From an uncultured Dehalococcoidia bacterium (GTDB lineage: Bacteria > Chloroflexota > Dehalococcoidia > Lucifugimonadales > UBA3495), in contig CATQHB010000001.1 in NCBI GenBank assembly GCA_958295765.1, positions 124,001 through 188,000 on the forward strand: a stretch of DNA of 64,000 bases, given 5' to 3'. Positions 8,395-17,150 of this stretch are shown here, in pieces. The notes below the pieces were generated by a model. It was given only the letters and a program-made list of their open reading frames with translations. It did no database searches and was not told the DNA's origin. A program made the position numbers and the translations under genes. Within the stretch, counting starts at the first letter, position 1. The number at the start of each line of letters is the position of its first letter.

Positions 8395-8607
8395 TATTCT
8401 CAACAGGTGTTGGGTTTTCATGCCCGGCTTTAGTGAATTGTAGGGGCGGGTTTATAACCCGCCCTGCCCTCAACGGCAGAATCATTTAGGTAACGGAGCC
8501 ATCATATCCGACACATCCTTGCGCCGGAACCTGGGCGGGTTACAAACCCGCCCCTACCGGCCGCCGGAGTATTCCGTCAGAACACCAACTCGTGTTGAGA
8601 ATATCAA
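8395..8607. repeat. Family C element, complete copy
   Basis: About 212 bp with imperfect terminal inverted repeats: TATTCTCAACAGGTGTTGG at the left and, reversed, TATTCTCAACACGAGTTGG at the right. Inside are two GGGCGGGTT hairpins about 80 bp apart. It abuts the stop codon of the next gene and fills most of the 323-bp dapA upstream gap. Confidence 0.8.
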
Positions 8608-8877
8608 TTAAAATATGACTACCAACCATAACACGACAACCAGCGCGGCGATAATCCCGCCGACGGTGCAGTTGGCGATCATAAGCTGGCGTTGGCCGGC
8701 TCTCAATTCCCGAACTTCCTCCCGGATTCCCTTCAGACCGGCGTCAAGTATGTTGTCGGTCTCGTCAAGGAGGGCGTGAATTTTCGCGAACCCGGCGTTC
8801 ATATCAGCCAGGAATAACTCTTGCTCGGCAACCAGGTCGGGCCGGATTTGCGGTTGCCCTTGCTCAGTAGTGGTCAT
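8608..8877 (-). CDS. Tail-anchored coiled-coil small protein
   Basis: An 89-residue protein of unknown function. Residues about 15-65 form a charged, probably coiled-coil helix (LDETDNILDAGLKGIREEVRELRAGQRQ). Residues about 68-89 are a single hydrophobic segment ending at the C-terminus (TVGGIIAALVVVLWLVVIF), which suggests a tail-anchored membrane protein. A frameshifted gene of the same architecture lies at 41700-41877. A GGAGGGAGAGA stretch precedes the ATG. It probably forms a single transcript. Confidence 0.7.
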   Translation of the reverse strand: MTTTEQGQPQIRPDLVAEQELFLADMNAGFAKIHALLDETDNILDAGLKGIREEVRELRAGQRQLMIANCTVGGIIAALVVVLWLVVIF

Positions 8878-8968
8878 TCTCTCTCCCTCCGGCGTTCAGA
8901 ATACCACCGGAATCGGGGCGGCGCAATGCCGTTATCGGACGTAGATAGCGATAGCCCGGGCCTTCACT

Positions 8969-10504
8969 TCACTCCTTAATCACCTGGCCGTAGGGGGGCT
9001 TGCTGGTCAGGCCGGTGCCGTCGGTGAAAATCTGCTTTACCTCCAGAAAGTCCTCCAGGCCGTAGTAGCCCAACTCCCGGCCAATGCCGCTCTGCTTGTA
9101 GCCGCCCCAGATGCCTTCAACCGGCTGGGCGTAGTTATCCCAAATCCAGACGGTGCCGGCCCGGATGCGGCGGGCCACCCGCATGGCCCGGGGATAGTCG
9201 GCGCTCCAGACGCCGGCCACCAGCCCGAACTCCACGGCGTTAGCCAGTTCCACCGCCTCCGCCTCATCCTTAAAGGTAGTTACCGCAACTACCGGCCCAA
9301 AGATTTCCTCCTGGCCCAACCGGGAGTTGTTATCCACCCGGTCGAAAATTGTCGGTTCCACGTAGTAGCCATAATCAAAGCCACCGCCCCGGAGCTTGTT
9401 CCCGCCGGCCACCAAGTCCAGCCCGGCGTCCAGGCCAAACTGGATGTATTCCTGAACTACCCGTTCCTGGGAGGCGGAAATCAGCGGCCCCAGGTCGGTG
9501 GCGGCGGCGGCGGGATGGCCTACCTCAATGTTGCGGGTAAGCTGGGCCACCCGTTCCAGCACCCGGTCGTGAATGCCTTCCTGGAGCAGCAGGCGGGTGG
9601 TGGCGCCGCAGGCTTGCCCGGCGTTGCGGAACATCCCGAAAACCGCGGCCCGGGCCGCTCCCTCCACGTCGGCGTCGTCAAAAATCAGGTAGGGAGCCTT
9701 GCCGCCCAACTCCAGGCTGATTCTTTTTACTTCGGTCGCGGCCTGGGCTGCAATCATCTTGCCGGTGCCGGTTTCGCCGGTAAAGGAAAGTTTGTCCACC
9801 GCCTTGCTGCCAATCAGTTCGGCGCCGACCACCGTTCCCGGCCCCGGCACCAGGTTGAGGACGCCGGCTGGCAGGCCGGTCTGCTGAATCAGCTTGACCA
9901 GTTCGTAGGCGGCGGCGGGGGTATAGCTGGCCGGTTTCAGGACGATGGTACAGCCGGCGGCCAGGGCCGGCGCCACCTTGCGGGCCGTTTGGGTCAGGGG
10001 AAAGTTCCAGGGGGTTATCAGGCCCACCACGCCGACCGGTTCCTTGACCAAGTTTATCATCGAGCCGTTGGGCAGGGTAAAGCTCTCCCCGTAAATCTTG
10101 CCGGCCAGCCCGGCGTAAAACTCGAAAATATCGGCGGCGGCGGCCACGTGGGGCGCGGCCTGGCGCATCGGCATCCCCACTTCCAGGCTGACCACCTGGG
10201 CCAGGCGGTCGGCGTTCTCCCGCATTAACCGGGCGGTTTGGAACAGGGTTTGTTCCCGCAGCTTATAGTTGTTCAACCAGTTGCCGGCGTTGCCGGCAAA
10301 AGCCCGCCGGGCCGCGTCAATGGCCGCCCGCGCGTCCTCCGCGCTGCCCTGGGCCGCCACAGTTGCCACCTGGCGGGTATCCGCCGGATTCTCCCGGTGA
10401 AACTCCCGGCCGCCGGTAGCCGGCCCCTCCTCACCGTTAATCAGCAGCGGACAGGACAAGGGCAGTTCTATGGAGTAATGACCGTCGGATGCTGGGGATG
10501 TCAT
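8969..10504 (-). CDS. NAD(P)-dependent aldehyde dehydrogenase
   Basis: Oxidises an aldehyde to a carboxylate; the substrate is not predictable. ALDH-family residues are intact: N167 in ITPWNFPL, K190 in LKPASYTP, the FTGETGTGK loop, E265 in LELGGK and the nucleophile C299 in GQACGAT, then EEIFGPV. 511 residues. GGAGG lies 5 bases before the ATG. It stands alone between the repeat-flanked 8608 gene and the asd pair. The best guess is a betaine-aldehyde or phenylacetaldehyde-like member, with low certainty. Confidence 0.9.
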   Translation of the reverse strand: MTSPASDGHYSIELPLSCPLLINGEEGPATGGREFHRENPADTRQVATVAAQGSAEDARAAIDAARRAFAGNAGNWLNNYKLREQTLFQTARLMRENADRLAQVVSLEVGMPMRQAAPHVAAAADIFEFYAGLAGKIYGESFTLPNGSMINLVKEPVGVVGLITPWNFPLTQTARKVAPALAAGCTIVLKPASYTPAAAYELVKLIQQTGLPAGVLNLVPGPGTVVGAELIGSKAVDKLSFTGETGTGKMIAAQAATEVKRISLELGGKAPYLIFDDADVEGAARAAVFGMFRNAGQACGATTRLLLQEGIHDRVLERVAQLTRNIEVGHPAAAATDLGPLISASQERVVQEYIQFGLDAGLDLVAGGNKLRGGGFDYGYYVEPTIFDRVDNNSRLGQEEIFGPVVAVTTFKDEAEAVELANAVEFGLVAGVWSADYPRAMRVARRIRAGTVWIWDNYAQPVEGIWGGYKQSGIGRELGYYGLEDFLEVKQIFTDGTGLTSKPPYGQVIKE

Positions 10505-10604
10505 CGCCGCCTCCTGTCCGTTCCGGGTCCGGGTGGGGGATAAACCGGCTGGCCGTCCGGCAGCTACCGGGATAGGGTAAAGGTCAGGTTTGGCCCGTCC
10601 AGGG

Positions 10605-10916
10605 TTAGGTGGTACTTGTTAGGTGGTACTTATTAAGAATGTCCCGGCCCAGGAGGGCGTAGGGCCAATTCCAGCTGAAAACTTCATACTGCTCCGGGAT
10701 ACCTTGCTCGATAGATATGAATACCTTAAATATCTCTTGGGCCGTCGCCGGCCCGGATACTCCCCGGGTTAAGCCGGTATCCGATGCCGCTATTTCCAGT
10801 TCCATTAATAGGGAAATCGGAATATGGGTAGTATCCGCGCCGGTGTCCAACTGGGCCGATAGCGCTACCGGTTCGGAGCTTTCCGACGCCGAAACCAGTA
10901 TATCCAGGAAAGGCAC
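10605..10916 (-). CDS. Retropepsin-like aspartic protease (clan AA)
   Basis: A 103-residue single-domain aspartyl protease fold. The catalytic triplet is LDTGADTTHIP (about 23-33) and the second signature is ALLGRDILN near the C-terminus. Such proteins must dimerise to form an active site. The start is GTG, 6 bases after the asd stop codon, so it is probably cotranscribed with asd. A 14-base direct repeat (TTAGGTGGTACTTG type, 10605-10632) overlaps the 3' end and supplies the stop. Its function is unknown; three paralogues lie elsewhere in the window. Confidence 0.75.
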   Translation of the reverse strand: MPFLDILVSASESSEPVALSAQLDTGADTTHIPISLLMELEIAASDTGLTRGVSGPATAQEIFKVFISIEQGIPEQYEVFSWNWPYALLGRDILNKYHLTSTT

Positions 10917-10922
10917 CGGCGG

Positions 10923-12266
10923 TTATAGCGATATGCTGCCAACGCCTACTTGTACCCCGTGCTGGCGATAGAGCGACATCACGCGCGGGCCGGGGGTAAC
11001 CCGAACTATCGTGGCCGGCTCACGCCCATATTTAGCGTGAACTCTTTCCTCCAGAGACCTTTCATCCTCATCCGAATCCACGATAGTTCGATTGATGATT
11101 GCCACGTATTTGTCCCGGTATTTGGGCAGCAGTTCGTCCACGTTGGCCCGGAAGTAGGCATAATCCTGTCGCCGGTCGGCTTCGGCCGGGTTTTCCGGTT
11201 CTCCTACCCGAAACTTGGGTTTAGGAGTGGATCCGGGCTTGAGGCACGCCCGGTCCACCAACTCCTCGGCAATCTGAATGGAGTTCAGGGCCGCGCCCTT
11301 CCGCAAGTTATCCGATACTACCCACAAGGCCAGCCCGTTGCGATTGGATTCATCCTGCCGGATGCGGCCCACGAAAACATCGTCCTGGCCGGTTACGTCC
11401 CAAGGCAGAGGGTACTGGCCTTGAGTTGTATCATCCAGCACCCGCACGCCGGGCATATCCTTCAGAAAGCCCCGGGCAATGCCGGGTTCTATATGATTCG
11501 TAAGCTCGATATGCACCGCCGCGCTGTGGGACACCATTACCGGCACCCGCACGCAGGTGGCGGAAACCTGGATTTCCGGGGCGTGCATTATCTTCCGGCT
11601 CTCATCAATCATCTTTTGCTCTTCCCGGGTGTAGCCGTTGGGCAGGAAGGCGTCGATCTGGGGGATGACGTTAAAGCCGATTTGCCTGGGCTGGTGGCGG
11701 GGCGTTACCGGGTGGCCCTTCAGCAGGGCCTGGGTCTGCTCTTTCAGTTCGTTGACGGCGGCGGCGCCGGCCCCGGACACCGATTGATAGGTGTCGGCGA
11801 CGATGCGCCGGATCGGGTTGACCCGGTGCAGGGGGTGGGCCACCATCACCAGGGGCGTGGTGGAGCAGTTGGGAATGGCGATGATGCCCTGGTGCCAGGT
11901 TACGTCGGCGCCGTTGACCTCCGGCACCACCAGCGGCACGTCCTCCTGCATCCGAAAGGCGGAACTATCGTCAATGACCACCGCCCCGGCGGCCACGGCC
12001 AGGGGCGCCCAATGGCGGCTGGCCTCGGTACTGGCCGAAATAAAGGCAATGTCCACGCCCTTAAAGGAGTCCTCGGTAGTTTCCTCCACCGTAAACTCCC
12101 GCCCGTTGACCGTCAGCGTCCGGCCGGCGGAGCGGGCCGAGGCCAGCAACTTCAGCCCGTAGAGGTTGGGGTGCCGCTGCTCAACGATTTTCAGGAACTC
12201 GGCGCCCACCGCGCCGGTGGCGCCCACTACGGCGATAACCAGGTCGTTCAGGTTCGGGAGTGGCAT
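10923..12266 (-). CDS. asd: Aspartate-semialdehyde dehydrogenase with C-terminal DUF5678-like domain
   Basis: Makes aspartate semialdehyde from aspartyl phosphate for lysine, threonine and methionine. Motifs are the NADP loop VVGATGAVG (13-21), nucleophile C134 in IPNCSTTP, QSVSGAG (161-167) and H247 in VMVSHSAAVH. The enzyme ends near residue 345, yet the frame continues to 447. Residues about 368-425 (ANVDELLPKYRDKYVAIINR and onward) resemble DUF5678, which is unusual on this enzyme. SD GAGAGAG precedes the ATG. The aspartic protease gene follows 6 bases later. Confidence 0.93.
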   Translation of the reverse strand: MPLPNLNDLVIAVVGATGAVGAEFLKIVEQRHPNLYGLKLLASARSAGRTLTVNGREFTVEETTEDSFKGVDIAFISASTEASRHWAPLAVAAGAVVIDDSSAFRMQEDVPLVVPEVNGADVTWHQGIIAIPNCSTTPLVMVAHPLHRVNPIRRIVADTYQSVSGAGAAAVNELKEQTQALLKGHPVTPRHQPRQIGFNVIPQIDAFLPNGYTREEQKMIDESRKIMHAPEIQVSATCVRVPVMVSHSAAVHIELTNHIEPGIARGFLKDMPGVRVLDDTTQGQYPLPWDVTGQDDVFVGRIRQDESNRNGLALWVVSDNLRKGAALNSIQIAEELVDRACLKPGSTPKPKFRVGEPENPAEADRRQDYAYFRANVDELLPKYRDKYVAIINRTIVDSDEDERSLEERVHAKYGREPATIVRVTPGPRVMSLYRQHGVQVGVGSISL

Positions 12267-12333
12267 AGCTAACTCTCTCTATTCGGTATCTATTCAAGCC
12301 CTATCATTCCAGGCTTTATCATTCCAAGTTTTA

Positions 12334-12447
12334 TGTCATTCCGAGCGGAGCGAGGAATCTAAAATCCTGCATAAACCGGATTTCTGCCGGAACCGGAAGG
12401 TGGCAAGGGCCAGGTATTTTAGATTCCTCCCTGCGGTCGGAATGACA
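12334..12447. repeat. Family D repeat, copy 1
   Basis: Inverted repeat with TGTCATTCCGAGCGGAG and, at the other end, CTGCGGTCGGAATGACA, each followed inward by GGAATCTAAAAT or its complement. It sits between asd and dapB. Confidence 0.85.
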
Positions 12448-12508
12448 CAGCAATGCGGTCGGAATGACCCACCAATTGCGTAACTCATACCGGGATTCCC
12501 GCCGGGAA

Positions 12509-13297
12509 TTACAGGCCGAGGATATTTTCCAAGCCTACCACAAGGCCCGGTTGTTTCACAACTTCCCGGATGCAGCGGACTACGCCGGGCATATAGCAGT
12601 CCCGGGTCAGGGTGTCGTGGCGCAGGGAAATGGTCTGCCCGGCGGCGCCCATAATCACCTCATGGTGAGCGCTGCGGCCCGGCATCCGGATGCTGTGAAT
12701 CGTTACCCCGTTGTATTCGCCGCCCCGGGTGTCGGGCAGGTTCTCCCGTTCCGGGTAGTTGCGGGTGAACCGCTTTTCGTCGCCGATGGATTTAGCCAGG
12801 GCGATCGCAAACCCGGAGGGCGAGTCTATCTTGGCCTCGTGGTGGGATTCCACGATGTCAACGTAGTCGAAAAAGGGCGCCGCCTGTTCCACCAGCTTTT
12901 TCAGGACCACCGCGCCCAGGGCAAAGTTGGGCGCTACGATAATGCCGATGTTCCGGTCATTAGCCAGGGCGTCCAGTCGCCGCAGGTCGTCATCGGTCAG
13001 GCCGCTGACGCCCAGCACCAGGTTGGCGGAGTGGGCCGCCGCCGCCGGCACCGCCTCCAGGCAGGCGGCGGCGTTGGTGAAATCCACCATAACGTCGGGG
13101 TGAGTCTGTTCCAGAACATCCTCCAGGTTGGTGGACAGGGGAACCTCCCCGCCGGTGGGCAGGGACAGGGTTCCGCCCCGCTCCCGGCGGCAGGCGGCGC
13201 CCACCAGGGACAGGTCGGCTTCCCGGCTCACCGCCGCCACCGTCTCCGCCCCCATCTTGCCGGTTGCCCCGTTGATTACCACCCGAATCGGCGCCAT
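12509..13297 (-). CDS. dapB: 4-hydroxy-tetrahydrodipicolinate reductase
   Basis: Reduces the dapA product with NAD(P)H in the DAP/lysine pathway. The dinucleotide loop is INGATGKMG near residue 10, and the catalytic signature is ESHHEAKIDSPSG around residues 150-162. The C-terminal half follows the family pattern. I chose the ATG at 13297, 5 bases after a G-run; a GTG one codon upstream is possible. The transcript would run toward asd, but a family D repeat separates them. Confidence 0.95.
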   Translation of the reverse strand: MAPIRVVINGATGKMGAETVAAVSREADLSLVGAACRRERGGTLSLPTGGEVPLSTNLEDVLEQTHPDVMVDFTNAAACLEAVPAAAAHSANLVLGVSGLTDDDLRRLDALANDRNIGIIVAPNFALGAVVLKKLVEQAAPFFDYVDIVESHHEAKIDSPSGFAIALAKSIGDEKRFTRNYPERENLPDTRGGEYNGVTIHSIRMPGRSAHHEVIMGAAGQTISLRHDTLTRDCYMPGVVRCIREVVKQPGLVVGLENILGL

Positions 13298-13470
13298 CAC
13301 AACCCCCCGCAGGTTTCAACCAAAATGCCCAATACTTCAGATTGCCTTACATAATACCACCGGCCGGTTAATCGGGAAAGGCGGGGCGGGTATTTGCCGG
13401 GGCAAGCGCATTGTAACCGGGGCAACCAAGAACGCCGCCGATGACACCGACAAGGACACCCACAAGGACA

Positions 13471-13568
13471 CCGTCGTTCCGGCGAAAGCCGGAATCCAGG
13501 AAATCCCCCGGAAAAGAGCGGGCCGGCTACCGAGGATTCTGGATTCCGGCTTTCGCCGGAACGACGGT
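13471..13568. repeat. Family A repeat, copy 2
   Basis: Standard 98-bp inverted repeat. Just upstream lie short tandem GACACC units (13444-13470). Confidence 0.9.
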
Positions 13569-13605
13569 TTTGTGCGGTGATTGCCTTGTTGGGCAATGGC
13601 CGGCA

Positions 13606-13816
13606 CTCTCAACGGGTGTTGGTATTATCATATTGGCATTATCATCGGTAGGGGCGGGTTTATAACCCGCCCTGGTTTGGGTAAGGAATGGTGCGGATAC
13701 GGCAACCCGTTTCCTGAAACATCCTTGCACCGGAACCAGGGCGGGTTACAAACCCGCCCCTACCGGCCAACCAAGCGTGGCCTGGCAAGAAACATCAGCA
13801 CAGGTTGGCAATACCC
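13606..13816. repeat. Family C element
   Basis: Two hairpins, GGGGCGGGTTTATAACCCGCC at about 13651 and GGGCGGGTTACAAACCCGCCC at about 13740, bounded by CTCAACGGGTGTTGGTATT on the left and CAGGTTGGCAATACC on the right. Confidence 0.75.
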
Positions 13817-13839
13817 CGACATCCTTCGACAGGCTCAGG

Positions 13840-13956
13840 ATGAGCGGATTTCGTACTTTGCCCAAGTTCCGGGAAGGAGTCAGCCCCTGGAAATTTAATG
13901 CGATTACCCTGTATGATGAACACCGGTCAGAATTGCAAGCGGAGGGCTTACTCTAA
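13840..13956 (+). pseudogene. 37-residue gene fragment fused to a repeat end
   Basis: An open frame whose ATG lies inside a family B half-palindrome and whose body reads like the C-terminal end of a larger protein (KFREGVSPWKFNAITLYDEH, then RSELQAEGLL). Its TAA ends one base before the ATG of the next ORF. I infer a gene whose 5' part was removed when the repeat block arrived. No family is recognised. Confidence 0.35.
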
Positions 13957-13957
13957 A

Positions 13958-14134
13958 ATGAGCGGACACCGTAAGTTCAGCGAGTTGACCAAGGGATTCA
14001 CGCCGGAAGACCGCCAGCGCATTGAGGCGGTTAAATCGGAGATGCGCGCCGCAATGGAACTTTCCGAACCGGACAAAGCGCCGGCGCCGGATTCCTCCGT
14101 AACGCCAAAACCCAAGCCGGCCAAAGCGGATTAG
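13958..14134 (+). CDS. 58-residue antitoxin-like small protein
   Basis: The N-terminal KFSELTKGFTPEDRQRIEAV resembles the opening helices of XRE-type antitoxins of RelE/HigB modules. The protein then ends in a proline/lysine-rich tail with no helix-turn-helix domain. GGAGG lies 12 bases before the ATG, and the ATG follows the preceding fragment's stop by one base. The pair may be the remains of a toxin-antitoxin operon. It may also be an unrelated small protein. Confidence 0.45.
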   Translation: MSGHRKFSELTKGFTPEDRQRIEAVKSEMRAAMELSEPDKAPAPDSSVTPKPKPAKAD

Positions 14135-14175
14135 CCAGTTCCTTACCCAAATCATCCATCCGGCAATAAAACAAC

Positions 14176-14213
14176 ACCGGGGCGGGTTGCTAACCCGCCC
14201 CGGTCATTTTTCT
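14176..14213. terminator. Intrinsic terminator between convergent genes
   Basis: ACCGGGGCGGGTT, GCT loop, AACCCGCCCCGGT, followed by CATTTTTCT on the plus strand. It separates the 13958 ORF from pnp. Confidence 0.75.
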
Positions 14214-14254
14214 ACCCGTCCGGTGGCGCCGGTAGTGTCGGTGGTATCGGCCGG

Positions 14255-16618
14255 CTAACGCTGGCGGGAACCGCCGCCGCTGCCACTGCCGCCGAGGAAA
14301 CGCCGCTCGGAGAGGCCGCCGCCACCGCCGCGATTGCCGCCGCCGGGGCCACCCCGGGAGCCGCCACCACCGCCGCCGCGATTACCGCCGGGGCCACCCG
14401 GCCCGCCGGGGCGCCGTCCCCGGTCGCCGCCAGGCCCGCCACCGCCGGGGCCGCCCCGACCGCCGAACCCGCCGGAGCGGGGCCGGTCGCCGCCCCGGTC
14501 CCGGTCCTGAGGAGGCCGGGCCGGGCGGGGGGGACGTTCTCCGCCGTCGTCGCCGAACAAGGCCCGGCGGGACACATTCACCCGCCCCATAGAGTCAATC
14601 TCCTGAACCATTACCGTTATCTCCTGGCCCAGCTTGATTTCCTCCTCCATCTCGCCCATGTCCTCATTGCGAACCAGGCCGTCCTTGCCGGGCAGCAACT
14701 CTACGAAAGCGCCAAAGCTGGCTAGGCGGCTGACCTTACCGGTGAGGATGTCGCCTACCACCAGTTCACGGGTCAGGCCCTCAATCTTGCTGCGGGCCAG
14801 ATCCAGCATGGACTGTTCCGAGGAACTGATGGTTACGCCGCCGTCATCGGCTACGTCAATGGAGGCGCCGGTTTCCTCGATGATGCCCCGGATGACCCGC
14901 CCGCCGGGGCCGATGACCGCGCCGATTTTCTCGACGGGAATCTGGACCCGGATGGTCTTGGGGGCGTAGGGACTCATCTCGGTGCGGGCCTCAACGATGG
15001 CCTCGGCCATCTTGTCCAGGATGTGCAGGCGGCCCAGGCGGGCCTGCTCCAGGGCCTGGCGCAGGATGTCCTCGTCCAGCCCCTTGAGCTTGATGTCCAT
15101 TTGCAGGGCGTTGATGCCGGCGGCGGTGCCGGCCACCTTGAAGTCCATATCCCCCAGAAAGTCCTCAATGCCCTGAATGTCGCTCAGGACGGCGAACCGG
15201 CCGTCATTGTCGGTTACCAGGCCCATGGCAATGCCGGCCACCGGCGCCTTCAGCGGCACGCCGGCGTCCATCAGCGCCATGCTGGAACCGCAGACGCTGC
15301 CCATGGAAGTGCTGCCGTTGGAGGAAAGCACTTCGGACACCACCCGGACGGTGTAGGGAAACTCATTTTCCGGGGGCAGGGCGGACAGAATGGCCCGCTC
15401 GGCCAGGGCGCCGTGGCCGATTTCCCGCCGGCCGGGAGAGCCGACCCGCCGGGCCTCGCCAACGGAGTAGGGCGGGAAGTTGTAATGGTGCATAAACTGC
15501 TTGGTGCCTTCCGGGGACAAGGTATCCAGGGTCTGTTTCATATTCAACGGCCCCAAGGTGGCAACGGACAATACCTGGGTCTGCCCCCGGGTGAACAGGC
15601 CGGAGCCGTGAGTGCGGGGCAACGTGCCTACCTCGCAGGTGATGGGCCGAATCTCGGCCAGGCTGCGCCCGTCGGGACGAACCCCCAAGTCCAGGATCCG
15701 CCGCCGGACTTCGCCCTTGACCACGTTCTTGAAACCCTCGGCGACCCGGTTGCGGGAAAACTCCTCGGCCAACTGCTCGGCCACCTCAGCCTCCAGCCGA
15801 TCCAGGCCCTCGTCCCGTTCCGACTTGAAGGCGTTCTGCTCCAGGATGTCGCCCACCCGTCCGTTGAGGATGGTCTTGATTCGGGCGTCCAGTTGCTCCG
15901 CCTCCTCGGTATCCGGCGCAACCTCCAGCTTTTCCTTGCCCACCTGGGTGACCAGTTCGTCAATCTGGTCAATGGCAATCAGGTTGGCGTTAAAGGCTTT
16001 CTGGATGCCTTCGAGGATAACCTCCTCGGACACCTCATAAGAGCCGGCCTCCACCATCATAATGGCGTCCCGGGTGCTGGCGACCACCATATTCAGTTGG
16101 CCGTCGGCGATTTCGGCGTAGGTGGGGTTGACGATAAACCCGCCGTCATTATAGGAAACCCGGCAGGCGCCGATGGGGCCGCTGAAGGGCAGTTGAGAGA
16201 GGGATAGGGCCGCCGAGGCGCCCAGCATCCCCAGAATTTCCGGCGGGTTTTTCTGGTCCACGGACAGGACGGTCAGGATAACCTGGATTTCGTTGTGCAG
16301 TCCCTTGGGAAAGAGGGGGCGGATGGAGCGGTCGGTGAGGCGGGCGGAGAGGATGGCTTCCTGGCCGGGGCGTCCTTCCCGGCGGAAAAAGCTGCCGGGG
16401 ATCCGGCCGGCCGAGTAGAGGCGTTCCTCAAACTCCACCGTCAGGGGCAGAAAGTCGATGTCGGCCCGGGGTTTATCGGCCATCACCGCCGTCGCCAGGA
16501 CGACGGTATCGCCGTAGGTCAGGACGACGGAACCGTGGGCCTGAAAGGCCAGCTTTCCCGATTCCATCACCAGCTTTTCGTTTCCGATGACTCGTTCTAC
16601 AACAGTAGCGTCAGGCAT
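14255..16618 (-). CDS. pnp: Polyribonucleotide nucleotidyltransferase (PNPase)
   Basis: A phosphorolytic 3'-5' exoribonuclease acting in mRNA decay. Two RNase PH domains are visible (FFRREGRPGQEAIL and GEARRVGSPGRREIGHG), then a KH domain (IPVEKIGAVIGPGGRVIRGI) and an S1 domain (GDILTGKVSRLASFGAFVEL). The last ~100 residues are a low-complexity Gly/Arg/Pro tail with repeated RGG-like motifs, much longer than in E. coli. The start is ATG at 16618 (MPDATVVERVIG); the frame runs 22 codons further but without a better start. It lies downstream of rpsO, the classic rpsO-pnp operon. Confidence 0.96.
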   Translation of the reverse strand: MPDATVVERVIGNEKLVMESGKLAFQAHGSVVLTYGDTVVLATAVMADKPRADIDFLPLTVEFEERLYSAGRIPGSFFRREGRPGQEAILSARLTDRSIRPLFPKGLHNEIQVILTVLSVDQKNPPEILGMLGASAALSLSQLPFSGPIGACRVSYNDGGFIVNPTYAEIADGQLNMVVASTRDAIMMVEAGSYEVSEEVILEGIQKAFNANLIAIDQIDELVTQVGKEKLEVAPDTEEAEQLDARIKTILNGRVGDILEQNAFKSERDEGLDRLEAEVAEQLAEEFSRNRVAEGFKNVVKGEVRRRILDLGVRPDGRSLAEIRPITCEVGTLPRTHGSGLFTRGQTQVLSVATLGPLNMKQTLDTLSPEGTKQFMHHYNFPPYSVGEARRVGSPGRREIGHGALAERAILSALPPENEFPYTVRVVSEVLSSNGSTSMGSVCGSSMALMDAGVPLKAPVAGIAMGLVTDNDGRFAVLSDIQGIEDFLGDMDFKVAGTAAGINALQMDIKLKGLDEDILRQALEQARLGRLHILDKMAEAIVEARTEMSPYAPKTIRVQIPVEKIGAVIGPGGRVIRGIIEETGASIDVADDGGVTISSSEQSMLDLARSKIEGLTRELVVGDILTGKVSRLASFGAFVELLPGKDGLVRNEDMGEMEEEIKLGQEITVMVQEIDSMGRVNVSRRALFGDDGGERPPRPARPPQDRDRGGDRPRSGGFGGRGGPGGGGPGGDRGRRPGGPGGPGGNRGGGGGGSRGGPGGGNRGGGGGLSERRFLGGSGSGGGSRQR

Positions 16619-16773
16619 AATAAGGTTACATAACCTCACTTCTAAAAGATAAATGGAGAGGAGACAAACGCAAAGCCAGCGCATTTAGCCGGCGGGCGCT
16701 CTTAACCGGGGTAACAAGACGGCGCAGGGATTGGGCCGGGGAGTAAGCCGGATTCCAGCGATACGATGCTGGA

Positions 16774-17040
16774 CTAGCGGCGCAACCCCAGCCGGCTGAT
16801 GAGGCTCTGATAACGGTTCACGTCTTCGTTACTGAGGTAATTAAGAAGCCTGCGGCGTTTCGACACCATGCTGACCAGACCACGGCGGGAGTGGAAGTCT
16901 TTTCGGTGAGTGCGGAGGTGGTCGGTTACCTGCCGAATCCGCTCGGTCAGGACGGCGACCTGTAGCTCAGTGGACCCGGTATCGTTGGGATGGGTCCGGT
17001 ATTCCCGCGTTATTCGTTCCCGTGTGTCAGCATCCAGCAT
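16774..17040 (-). CDS. rpsO: Ribosomal protein S15
   Basis: An 88-residue small-subunit protein that binds 16S rRNA. Conserved segments are [34 protein letters not shown] and [15 protein letters not shown]. It is the first gene of the rpsO-pnp operon with a strong promoter about 45-75 bases upstream. In many bacteria S15 represses its own mRNA, and the leader here (17041-17080) could serve for that, though I see no defined structure. Confidence 0.98.
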   Translation of the reverse strand: MLDADTRERITREYRTHPNDTGSTELQVAVLTERIRQVTDHLRTHRKDFHSRRGLVSMVSKRRRLLNYLSNEDVNRYQSLISRLGLRR

Positions 17041-17085
17041 TTCTTATGCCAAACCTTCTATCTTATCTTCTCTAACATCCCGGCA

Positions 17086-17114
17086 ATTATAGCACGCCCC
17101 AACCCCGGTTGCAA
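17086..17114 (-). promoter_or_regulatory. Promoter of rpsO-pnp
   Basis: On the minus strand: TTGCAA, 17-base spacer, TGC-extended TATAAT. This is one of the best consensus promoters in the window. Confidence 0.75.
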
Positions 17115-17150
17115 CGCCACCGGCAAATTCCCCGGCAATTGCGTTTTAAC

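Larger units (their letters stand above)
13298..13839. other. Gene-free spacer with family A, C and B repeats
   Basis: Contains family A copy 2, a complete family C element (13606-13816) and a family B half-palindrome overlapping its right end (13822-13848). No supported gene. Confidence 0.7.
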
